DNA of 64,000 nt from the NCBI GenBank assembly GCA_030789695.1, contig CM061136.1:131850648-131914647 (forward strand), written 5' to 3'. Numbering within the stretch: the first letter of the stretch is position 1; every line of letters begins with the position of its first letter. Source of the stretch: Scilla litardierei (lineage: Eukaryota; Streptophyta; Magnoliopsida; Asparagales; Asparagaceae). Shown here in pieces: positions 55,032 to 64,000 of the stretch. Both the position numbers and the translations under genes were made by a program. A model generated the notes under the pieces. The model ran no database searches and was not told the DNA's origin. It was given only the letters and a program-made list of their open reading frames with translations.

Positions 55032-56603
55032 TATGGGTTCGCCCCGGTCAAACCGTCGTCCCGTCGAAACTATGAACGAGTCGTTGTCTTTTTCACGAAT
55101 GGGTATCCTATCATTACGGATATGGTAGGAACGCTTCGTGACGGAGAGAACGCAGCGGTTGTTCTTTTCACGTTAGCGTCTCCTATCATTACGGATATGG
55201 TAGAAACTCTCCGTGACGGGAAGAACCGACCGTTCACGTAGTATGTTATTTTTCATTTTTGGCACACGGCCATTAGAAAATAACTAATTTCTCGACGAAC
55301 GGGTGCTTCATCGACGAACGGGTGCTTCATCGAGGAAGATGATGGTAGTTATCTCCATCGGAGAAGATGAATTTTAGTGCATGTGCGCCATGGCCAAATG
55401 GGCTATGAAGGCCATGCACCCCCCTCCCCATGCGGAAGGGGTTGGCTACGGCCAATAACCACCACGGCCACCCCTCCGGTGGGGTGTGCGGCAACCCCAT
55501 TCAAAGGGGGTGGCCGGCCATGGCCAAAGGGGCCATGGCCGGCCAATGCCAAATGGCCTTGGCCATGACCGGCCATGGCCAGGCCATGGCCGGCCATGGC
55601 CAGGCCGGCAGTGGCCGGCCTCGGCCTCGGCCTGCCGGCCTGGCCGGCCCTGGCAGAGGCCAGGGCCGGCCCGGGCCGGCGCCCTGGCCTCGGCCAGGGC
55701 CTGGCCGGCCCTGGCCGGCCTCGGCCAGGGCAGAGGCCCTGGCCGAGGGGGCCAGGGCCCCTGGCCGGCCAGGGCAGAGGCCCTGGCCGGCCCTTGGCCA
55801 AGCCTCGGCCAGGGCAGAGGCCCTGGCCAGGAGAAGTTGCAGACCAAAATAATTGGTCGACCAACCCGACAGAAGGTCTTGGTCGATCGCGAACTTGACG
55901 AATGACCCATACGGGGTGACAAAAGGCCTTGGTCAAACTCGAATGTGTCGATTAGCCCATACGGGGCTAACCACAGTGCCGACTAGCCCATACGGGGCTA
56001 ACATTTTAATGAAGTTTTTCCTTGGGCTCTACTCCTTGAAGATTAGCCATAGTTACTTCATGCGAGATTAGCCATGTCATTGTGCTCTACTCTACGGAGA
56101 TTAGCCAATGTACTTATGACGTTGTGCTCTACTCTACAGAGATTAGCCAATGTATTTTTTTTTGAAAAAGATGTTTTCAAATAGTTTATGTCCCGTCCTT
56201 AAATCGGGATAGCGCAATTTAGAATTCCAAGTCCTACCACGATCCGGCCATGGTCATCTAACATATGGGTGTGTAGAACAGGTCTCGTGGCTTGGCAATT
56301 GTTGCGCTAAAATTCTTTGCGCAAACTCTCACCTATTCCATTTTGAAAGATATGTTTTTCAAAATATTTTTCCGCTGCTGGTACCATACGGGTATCATTT
56401 CTGATTTCTTTTTACTTGAGATAAGTAAGAGGGATATTTTGAAAGTTACTTCTAGATGGTAGTTGGGAACGTAGTGAACTTCTCGATTCTAGAATAACAT
56501 TTCAACGCATCCAAGGAACTTATCAAGTGTTTAAAGAATCGAAACTATATGCATAGAATTTTGATCGTGTTTTTCATTCTCTTTGCAGTTTTTTGAATCG
56601 AAT
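55032..56603 (+). other. COP4 leader with hairpin repeats and GGCC tract
   Basis: Contains TCCTATCAT-TACGGAT-ATGGTAGGA (55106-55130) and a second copy (55181-55205); the GGCC-rich tract (55370-55840); hairpins with ATACG loops: ACCC/GGGT (55905-55917), TAGCCC/GGGCTA (55953-55969 and 55984-56000); and repeated CTCTAC(G/A)GAGATTAGCCA (56085-56155). Gag starts at ATG 56604. A TTTGCAG acceptor-like site (ending 56588) precedes it. Confidence 0.75.
55370..55840. repeat. GGCC-palindrome tract
   Basis: About 470 bp made almost wholly of GGCCATGGCC, GGCCGGCC, CCAGGGCC and related words. Frames on both strands stay open because stop codons are absent by composition, not by selection. It should form strong secondary structure as RNA or single-stranded DNA. 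Confidence 0.92.
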
Positions 56604-59600
56604 ATGTCTACCGCTTCTAAGAACATTGTCGCAGAGCTTAACAAAGGTGAAAAGCTCAACGGCGACAATTATAAACTTTGGTCAATAAAAATCCAATATG
56701 TTTTGGAGGAGCAAGATGTGCTTGAAACACTCCAAAACATAATGGAAGAACCTGAGTTGGGCAATACAGCCCAGCACAAGAGGGACCGGGAAGCTTATGA
56801 GACTTGGACTCGAAAGAACAAAATAGCACGTATTACGTTACTGTCCGCAATGGACAATGACATAATGCGTCTATTTCGGGAATTCGACCTAGCCAAAGAC
56901 ATATGGTCTGAGCTAGAAATAAAGTTTGGTGGAACTTCGGTTACCAAACTCCGCTCCTTAAATATTCAATTTGATTCGTACAAGATGCGGCGAGATCATT
57001 CTATGAAAAAGCATCTCCGCCACATGGCGAATCTCATATCTGAATTAAAGGATGCGGGTGTTACGCTGTCTGACGAACAGCAGATCCAAGCAGTCATTCG
57101 TTCACTCCCAGATAGCTGGGATAACATGAAAATGCACCTCACTCATAATGAGTGCATTAAAACTTTAAGCGATGTATCGAAACACCTCGAACTCGAGGAA
57201 GAGCGGATTCAAGCCGCAAAACCAAGTGCAGAAGTGCACATGGCCGCTAGTTCCTCACATGAGGGAAATAAGCGGAAAAATAAAAGCTTAAGGTTTGTAA
57301 ACGAACGAAAGCAAGAACCGGAAACCTCAAAGAAGACTAAGAACAAAAAGTGGCAAAAGAATGTGCACTCAAAGAAGAAAAACTTGAAGAAGATCAAGTG
57401 CTTTAAGTGCAACAAGTACGGTCACTTCGCCCGTACGTGTACGGATGGAAGTGATAAGGTAACTTGTAGGGCTAGTTACATATGTGTTTCTAGTTCCATG
57501 TTTCTTGCTGAATCTAACTATTTTTGGTTGATTGATTCAGGGGCCACAGACCACGTAGCGAAGGACAGAAGGTTCTTCGTAGAGTATCGAAAGATAACTC
57601 AAGGAACAAAGTGGATATACGTCGGCAACAACACTCGTGTTGAAGTCAAAGGCGTCGGAACATGCAAGCTAGTTCTCGACAACGGCCGGACTTTATTATT
57701 GCACGACGTCCTCTTTGCTCCAGATATTAGAAGGAATATCGTATCCGTGGTCATGTTAATGTCTTTAGATTATGAATGGAGGTTCTATAAACAAAAGGTT
57801 GACCTTGTTTGTAATAGTTCTTTAATTGGGTCGGGTAATGTTTGTAATGGATTAATTGTTTTAAACACAATGTATGATGATTCTTCTTCTATTAATGAAA
57901 GTTTCCATTTGACAAATGCTTCTAACTCTGAATCTGAGATCATTTGTTAGCATGCAAGACTTGGTCATATTGGACCAACTAGAATGGATAGACTTGCCAA
58001 ATGTGGCTTGCTATCTAATGTTTCAAAAGTTGAAATGTCAACTTGCGAACATTGTCCTGTAGGGAAAACTTGTCGCAAGCCGTTTGGAACTGGCACAAGG
58101 GCCGAAGTTCCATTACAGCTTATCCATTCGGACATTTGCGGTCCAATGAATGTTAAGACAAGACGCAGGAAGTCCTATTTCATCACATTCATTGATGACT
58201 TCACCCGTTTCGGTCATATTTATTTGATTTCCCACAAACATGAAGCTTTATCTTGCTTCAAGAACTATATGAGTTTAGTGGAAAATCAACTAGATCGCAA
58301 GATAAAGGTCTTGCGAACCGATCGGGGTGGAGAATATCAATCAACGAGTTTTAAGGAACTCTGTGATGAAAAAGGCATAGTTCATCAAATAACTATGCCT
58401 TATACTCCGCAACAAAACGGTGTTGCGGAAAGAAGAAATAGGACATTGATGGAAATGGTCCGATCAATGATGTCTCAGGCAAATTTGCCCATCACCTTTT
58501 GGGGTGATGCATTATTGACGGCATCATTCATCTTAAACCGTGTACCCTCGAAGTCGGTAAGTTCTACTCCTTATGAGTTGTGGAACAATAGAACTCCAGA
58601 CTTAAGCATTCTAAAACCTTGGGGTTGTGCATCTTACGCACATTTATCCTCTCACAAATATGGCAAACTTGGGCCACGTGGGAGGAAGTGTATCTTCATC
58701 CGATACGCTGAAAACTCCAAAGGATATGTTTTCGTCGGTCAAGAGGACAATGGGGGTCTAATAGAATTCGAATCGAGGGATGTTGTCTTCTTGGAAAACG
58801 AGTTTCCAAGACAGGGTGAGATAAGTCAAGACTTATCCTTGTTTGAGACTTGGGATCAAGTAGGATCGGAACGTTCGAGTGTGAGAATTCTTGGTGAAGA
58901 AGAAAATACGTTTCAAACTTCACCAACGGATGATACGAACGATACCAATCCTATTCCATCTGGGAGTGATATTATTCCAAGTGGGAGTGATGTCATTCCA
59001 AGTGGGAGTGATCAAACTCAAGCAAGACGTAGTAATCGAACGAGGCTAACACCTCTGAGATTTGAGGATGAATTTCCTCAAACATTCATGACATTACTAC
59101 AAGATGATGACGAACCTGCAAATTTCAAACAGGCCGTCACATGCCCTGCTAAAGATAAATGGATAGCGGCAATGGAAGAAGAACTTCAATCCATGAAAAC
59201 AAACCAAGTCTGGGACTTGGTTGATTTACCTAAGGGACGTAGAGCCATTGGGAACAAGTGGGTTCTCAAAATCAAGCATAAGGCTGATGGCTCCATCGAG
59301 AAGTATAAAGCTCGCCTTGTTGCGAAAGGTTTCACGCAACAGGAAGGAATAATCTACGAAGAGACTTTCTCTCATGTCGTGCGTTTTACCTCCATTCGCT
59401 TAATTCTGGCAATGGTGGCTTGTTTGGACCTCGAGTTACATCAGATGGATGTAAAGACTGCTTTTCTTAACGGAGAACTAGATGAGGAGATCTACATGGA
59501 ACAACCAAACGGGTTTGTACAAGAAGAAAACAAACATAAGGTTTGTAAACTTCATAAATCCATATATGGTCTTAAACAATCCTCAAGGCAATGGTATATG

Positions 59601-60120
59601 CGCTTTCAAGAAGTCGTTTTGTCGTATGGTTTCTCCATGCTCGACGAAGACAACTACGTATATATTAAGAGGATTAAAAAACAAGTATGTAATTATGTCT
59701 CTTTATGTAGATGACATACTTATAGCCGGAAATGATAAGCGTCTTATCATGGATATCAAAGCTTGGCTTTCATCCGTCTTTGATATGAAAGACATGGGTG
59801 AAGCTGCATATATCCTTGGGGTTAAGATCTCAAGGAATCGTTCCAAGAAACTTCTCTCTCTCTCTCAAGAGACATATATAAAGAAAGTTTTAGAACGGTT
59901 TAATATGCAGGACTGCAAGCCAATTGATACTCCAATAAGCAAAGGCGAGGGTCTATGTTTGGAAATGTGTCCCAAAGATCCAAAAGAAAAGAAAGCTATG
60001 GAAAAGGTTCCATACTCCAGTGCTGTCGGGAGTCTGATGTACGCCATGATGTGTACCAGACCGGACATTTGCTATGCTGTTGGTATGGTAAGCCGTTACC
60101 AATCTAACCCAGGACAGGCA
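56604..60120 (+). pseudogene. gag-pol: COP4 gag-pol (nearly intact, 3' end cut)
   Basis: From ATG 56604 (MSTASKNIVAELNKGEKLNG): gag with LWSIKIQYVLEE and a CCHC knuckle CFKCNKYGHFARTC (about 57400-57441); protease WLIDSGATDHVA; a TAG at 57948-57950 where Trp is expected before HARLGHIG; integrase (LIHSDICGPM, LRTDRGGEY, QQNGVAERRN); RT (KWIAAMEEELQSM, LHQMDVKTAFLNG, LYVDDILIAGND at about 59699-59734) with a one-base frameshift in an A run (59675-59680); then MKDMGEAAYILGVKI and TRPDICYAVGMVSRYQSN. It ends at the COP5 insertion. A triple PSGSD repeat lies in the integrase-RT linker. With so few defects it is fairly young. Confidence 0.94.
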
Positions 60121-60545
60121 TGTTGAATATTGGACTCCCCGGATTTGGTTTTGGATGATGAGCAAACATAAATAATTCATGAACTAACAATTTGTGAGCG
60201 CAGTATTGGAGATCGTCGCCAATTTCACGAGAATATTCAAAGCGACATCTCAACACTTCCAAAAGCTCATATTCATGCCTAAATCTTCGTTGAAGCTCTT
60301 GCGACGCTTTGGAAAATATGAAGATTCAATCGAAGCTATTGAAGACCGTTTATTAAGGTTTTATTTATAGTCTTTTAGTTTCGATTGATAGAATGTTAAG
60401 CCTTGAGTATATCTTACGTTTCTATCTTCATTACGCTCATTTCGTAGCTCTAGGATTCTTGCACAAGTTCACTCTAACTTCCTCGAAGCGTCGCGCTTCG
60501 ATTCGGACCTTGTTGTGCATGTTAGTTGGTACAAGAACAAGTACT

Positions 60546-61060
60546 GACCGACTAGATGGAGATCTAGTCGGTCGGCCACTGTTCTTGGACCGACTAGTTT
60601 CTGTCAGTTAAATCTTTGTTCTTTACTGTTTACAGTTAGTCGGTCTACGTTGACTCACCGACCGACTAGTTTGTGAACTAGTCGGTCAGTGATGCTTCTT
60701 TGACCGACTAGTTGTGATTTACTGTACATGCCAAATTTCTCCTAAGCTACTGTTTACCGTTAGTCGGTCTAAGAACGTTTGATGACCGACTAGTTGACAA
60801 TCTAGTCGGTCAACTTTTGTTCTTGGACCGACTAAGTCAACTTGCCTTCAGACTATGTTGTTTTGCCTCTTAGTCGGTCTACGTTCATTGGATGACCGAC
60901 TAGTTGTGAAACTAGTCGGTCAGAAAGTCTTCTTGGACCGACTAGTTTTCTAGGTCTGAAATTCTATCTCTTCTCAGATCTGCTCTTAGTCGGTCCATGC
61001 TGTTTGACTGACCGACTAGTTGATGAACTAGTCGGTCAGTGATTGTTCTTTGACCGACTA
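60546..61060 (+). repeat. ACCGAC/GTCGGT repeat array in COP5 U3
   Basis: Five modules of GACCGACTAG-N8-CTAGTCGGTC flanked by TTAGTCGGTC and GACCGACTA; about twenty ACCGAC cores in total. Module 60745-60834 aligns without gaps to T1 2373-2462 with about 76 of 90 bases the same; 60623-60710 aligns to 2490-2577 with about 71 of 88 (my hand count). Confidence 0.9.
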
Positions 61061-61115
61061 ATTCTCACAGATTTCTATCCGTTGGAGAATGACCTAACTT
61101 GTCTTTATGGGACCC

Positions 61116-61123
61116 TATAAATA
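61116..61123 (+). promoter_or_regulatory. COP5 LTR TATA box
   Basis: TATAAATA in GACCCTATAAATACG, 55 bp after the ACCGAC array, as in T1. Confidence 0.75.
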
Positions 61124-61863
61124 CGAACCTAGGTCATTTCTATCTTCAACAGAGCTGCCATTAAGAGATTCATTGAGTTCTAAAGAGATAGCTATTCTCC
61201 CTCAAATCTAAAGCTCTCTTCCTCACAAGAAACCCATTCTCTCTCATTTCTAGATCTAGAGAGAAGCTTGTTCTTGGTGAGCTCTTCAAGCTATTGCTTG
61301 ATCCAAGTCTCCAACTCTTCCCTAGGCACCCATTGCTGCTCATTTCCTTGGTGCTAGGGCTTGGTGACTTCATCTTCCTCAAATCCTTCATTCCACCTAT
61401 TGGGTAAGAAAAACTCAAGGTATAGGATTTTGTGGTAAGAGTATTTATTTCATTTAAACTCTTTATATTGCTTATTGGCTCTCTCGGTTGTGAGAGAAGT
61501 TTGTGATCCCGGGTTGTGGGATTCACTTTGCCATTGCATGTATGATTTGATCTTGTGAAGGTTTTTCACAAGATATTCATAGTGGAAATCTTGAGTTAGG
61601 GTTTCTAACTCAAGTATCCGGAGGGGATCCGGGTGGTTGGGACGTAGGATCACCGGGAACAAGTCGGGGAGACTTGGGTGGATCCGAACCCATTAACATC
61701 GTTTGTTTGCTTTGTCAATTTCATTGTTGTCATTCAATTTAAGCTTCCGCAAATTGATTTGGTGGTTGTTTGCAATTTAATTTGGAATTATACGCCTTAT
61801 TATTTTAAAGTACTATTCACCCCCCCTCTAGTACTTGTGCAGTAGCTAGTAGGGCATTACATT

Positions 61864-61876
61864 TGGTATCAGAACC
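61864..61876 (+). promoter_or_regulatory. COP5 primer-binding site (tRNA-iMet)
   Basis: TGGTATCAGAACC two bases after the LTR. Confidence 0.88.
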
Positions 61877-61888
61877 AGATTCTCAGCT

Positions 61889-64000
61889 ATGTCTGCCAAC
61901 GACAACAAGACCGTGCGTCCACCTTCCAACTATGACACCTTCAGGAACCGTGAAGGAGCATCTTCCGTGATGGAAGGACATTCCTCTACGAGGCCTCCAT
62001 TCTTCAATGGTACCAACTACGGGTACTGGAAGTGTCGGATGGAAACCTTCCTCCGAAGTGCATCTTTATGGAGAACTACAATGAAGGAGTACACCGAGCC
62101 CGAAGAAGAAGATTTTGAGAAATGGACTACCGCGGAGGTCGCCGCGGAGGTAAGCAATGCCAAGGCAATGAACGCCTTGCAATGCGCATTGGAGCCCGAG
62201 GACTTCAATAAGATATGCACATGTAAGAGTGCATATCAAATTTGGAACTCTCTCCTCATACTACATGAAGGGACGAGTCGGGTAAGAGACTCTAAACTCG
62301 TAGTCGTAACAAAAGATTACGAAATGTTTCATATGCAACAGGGCGAGAAGATGAAAGAATATTACGCTCGCTTCGTTGACATAATAAACGAGTTAGAGGC
62401 CCTCGGCAAGATCTACACTCAAAAGGAGAAGTGCCTAAAGCTTATTGAAGGACTTCCATCTTCTTGGGAAAAACGTACCTTCGCCATCGAGGAAGGTAAT
62501 GACATGAACAAATATACCGTAGTTCAACTAATGGGTACTTTGATGTCATACGAGGTACGCAAAGATAGCAAGGTAAAGCTACAAGAAAAGATGAAGTCAT
62601 ATTTGAACCTAGATGCGCCTAAGAAAAAGGCGATTGCATTCAAGGCGGCTTCATCCACATCTTCCGATGATGAAGACTCGGAAAACGAGTTGGACTTGGA
62701 GTCCATGGCACTCATGGCCAAGAAGTTCAACCGTTTCTTCCGGAAAGGTAACTTCAAGACCAAAGGTAAATTTGGTTCTTCTAACGCCTCTTCCTCTCCT
62801 TTGTGTTTCAAGTGCAATAAGCCAGGACACATGAAAGCGGAGTGTCCTCTCAACAAACAAAAGGAGAAGTGGAAGGCGCCAAAATTCGATAAGTCCAAGA
62901 AATACAAAAAGGGGTACAAGAAAGGACTTGTCGGAGCAACATTCACCGACTCCGAGGATTCCTCAAGCGGAGAGTCGGATGATGAGAAAGTGGAGCAAGC
63001 ACATATGTGCTTCATGGCAAGAGAGGAGAACGATCAAGGATCCTCCTCTTCCGATGATAGTAATGACGAAAGCGATGAGGTAACAATGGATGATCTTAGA
63101 AATGCTAACTCTCAACTTTGGTCAAAATACACTAAGTTAGTAAATAGATATACTAAGGTAAAAGATGACCTAGCTAGCATTCAAACATCGCCTAAGACTA
63201 TCATCACCAACAACGACACCGTTGTTGAAGAGTTAAGAAATGAGATTGTTAATCTCAAATCTAAACTTGAACATGTTAGCATCGAGGATCCGGAAGAACA
63301 TAGGATAGCGGATTTAACTTCTCAAAACTCGACTTTGAGTATTGAGAACGAGAATCTTAAATCTCGTGTTTTTGTGCTCACATCGCAAGTATCCAATTTG
63401 GATACTTCTATGCGTTCTCTCAAAGAGAAATATGAGAACACATTGGGCCGAATTAACAAATTCAACAAAGGTAAGGACCATTTGGATAAAATCCTAAGTG
63501 ACTTACTTCCGGCCAATCACCACATTGGTTTGGGGTATACGATGGGATGTCCATCCAAAGCGGCCACTACTTTTGTTAGGCCAACTTCCGGTGACTCTAC
63601 GAGTGGTAGCAAACACTCTATTGATAGTTCATCTACCAATGATGCTTCCACTTCGTCCACGCCCTCTTTTGGAAAGAAACCCACTTTGGGTGGACCTCCA
63701 AAGAAGGGGCATGCTTATATGTACACCAATACCATGCCACGTAGGAACACACGTCCTACTCCACCATCTCACACATATGATGATTTTTATGCAACACATT
63801 CTCGGGCACGTGCACACCATGTGAGACACCCTCACGCACGTGTTCCCACACATGCTTATGATCACACACCGCATCATATGAATAATTCTCATCGTGCACC
63901 ATTCCATCATGTCCCGTATGCCTATCCACAACATGCATCACGTAGAAATCAACGTCGCATGCATGCACCCAATAGGATGATGGCTCCCAAAATATTCACT
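61889..64000 (+). CDS. gag: COP5 gag (704 codons, open at window end)
   Basis: ATG 61889 is the first after the primer site and the frame has no stop up to base 64000. N-terminal SIRE-type gag: STRPPFFNGTNYGYWKCRME, then LQCALEPEDFNKI, MKEYYARFVDIINELEALG and LKLIEGLPSSW. A CCHC knuckle sits at residues 306-319 (C306, C309, H314, C319). Then a Lys-rich stretch, acidic Ser/Asp/Glu segments (around residues 350-395), a long predicted coiled coil (residues about 400-540, for example NSTLSIENENLKSRVFVL), and a His-rich tail. It lies 28 nt after the LTR. Gag-pol would be made from LTR transcripts driven by the TATA box at 61116. It appears intact, so the element may be young. Confidence 0.92.
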   Translation, partial: MSANDNKTVRPPSNYDTFRNREGASSVMEGHSSTRPPFFNGTNYGYWKCRMETFLRSASLWRTTMKEYTEPEEEDFEKWTTAEVAAEVSNAKAMNALQCALEPEDFNKICTCKSAYQIWNSLLILHEGTSRVRDSKLVVVTKDYEMFHMQQGEKMKEYYARFVDIINELEALGKIYTQKEKCLKLIEGLPSSWEKRTFAIEEGNDMNKYTVVQLMGTLMSYEVRKDSKVKLQEKMKSYLNLDAPKKKAIAFKAASSTSSDDEDSENELDLESMALMAKKFNRFFRKGNFKTKGKFGSSNASSSPLCFKCNKPGHMKAECPLNKQKEKWKAPKFDKSKKYKKGYKKGLVGATFTDSEDSSSGESDDEKVEQAHMCFMAREENDQGSSSSDDSNDESDEVTMDDLRNANSQLWSKYTKLVNRYTKVKDDLASIQTSPKTIITNNDTVVEELRNEIVNLKSKLEHVSIEDPEEHRIADLTSQNSTLSIENENLKSRVFVLTSQVSNLDTSMRSLKEKYENTLGRINKFNKGKDHLDKILSDLLPANHHIGLGYTMGCPSKAATTFVRPTSGDSTSGSKHSIDSSSTNDASTSSTPSFGKKPTLGGPPKKGHAYMYTNTMPRRNTRPTPPSHTYDDFYATHSRARAHHVRHPHARVPTHAYDHTPHHMNNSHRAPFHHVPYAYPQHASRRNQRRMHAPNRMMAPKIFT

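Larger units (their letters stand above)
54411..60120 (+). mobile_element. COP4: Ty1/copia element, interrupted by COP5
   Basis: A 5' LTR, tRNA-Met primer site, long leader and one gag-pol frame with only one stop and one frameshift. It enters COP3 at 54410/54411, where AAAAG would be the duplication, and is cut at 60120 inside the RNase H-proximal part of pol (YQSNPGQA) by the COP5 LTR. Its 3' LTR is not in the window. Confidence 0.92.
60121..61861 (+). repeat. COP5 5' LTR (1741 bp)
   Basis: TGTTGAATATTGG to AGGGCATTACA, three bases before the primer site. The right end has CTATTCACCCCCCCTCTAG, usual in plant copia LTRs. U3 contains the ACCGAC array, followed by TATAAATA. Confidence 0.88.
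60121..64000 (+). mobile_element. COP5: SIRE-like Ty1/copia element, 5' part
   Basis: 5' LTR, tRNA-Met primer site and an unbroken gag frame running off the window. Inserted in COP4 RNase H-proximal pol; AGGCA (60116-60120) is the likely duplication. Confidence 0.9.

Noticed and set aside
55403..55936. Long overlapping open frames on both strands in the GGCC tract, up to 177 codons
   Set aside because: They exist because the sequence has almost no stop-forming triplets. The products are Gly/Pro/Ala/Arg low complexity with no domain.

Overview
The window is plant nuclear DNA made almost entirely of transposable elements. I see no convincing host gene. The evidence is the set of plant lineages present: Tekay/Del-type Ty3/gypsy elements with chromodomains, Athila-like elements primed by tRNA-Asp, several Ty1/copia elements primed by initiator tRNA-Met, an L1-type LINE ending in a plant-style RNase H domain, and a tRNA-derived SINE. 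A large angiosperm genome fits best; the species cannot be named from this.

Nest 1 (1-31213). A degenerate copia element (COP1, +) is cut into three pieces: 4350-4457, 14664-14830 and 28281-31213. Four elements sit in its gag: the 3' part of Tekay gypsy T1 (1-4349); an Athila-like element without RT or integrase (ATH1, 4458-14663, 3' LTR truncated); a complete but mutated Tekay gypsy T2 (14831-25177); and a reverse-oriented solo LTR T3 (25183-28275). T2 and T3 are both bounded by the same 5-bp repeat CAATT. Removing them restores the CCHC zinc knuckle of COP1 gag.

Middle (31214-39491). A SINE with a 14-bp target duplication, a 5'-truncated LINE with a 16-bp target duplication, 2.6 kb of unassigned AT-rich DNA with possible terminal inverted repeats, and a solo LTR (37658-39486, target duplication GCTGG) related to ATH2.

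Nest 2 (40130-64000). A SIRE-like copia fragment (COP2) is followed by COP3 on the minus strand. COP3 pol is split by ATH2 (46859-52897), a gag-only Athila-like element with two 1877-bp LTRs that differ at only about four sites by eye. COP3 is also split by COP4 (54411-60120, +), and COP4 by COP5 (60121 to beyond the window). COP5 gag is open to the last base.

The most interesting signals are non-coding. (1) The ATH1 LTR has five hairpins downstream of its TATA box that share one 14-nt loop while every stem is different yet self-complementary; ATH2 has a similar array with CAAAA loops. (2) Three Tekay LTRs carry a covarying hairpin whose 3' arm contains the start codon of a 34-35 codon acidic ORF with no Lys, Arg or His. 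(3) A Ty3 LTR (T1) and a Ty1 LTR (COP5) share an approximately 90-bp repeat module rich in the DRE core ACCGAC, just upstream of their TATA boxes. (4) Tekay pol appears to be interrupted by short GT-AG introns at conserved positions. ATH1 and ATH2 lack RT and integrase and would depend on enzymes supplied in trans, so RNA handles of kind (1) are an attractive but untested explanation for their mobility.
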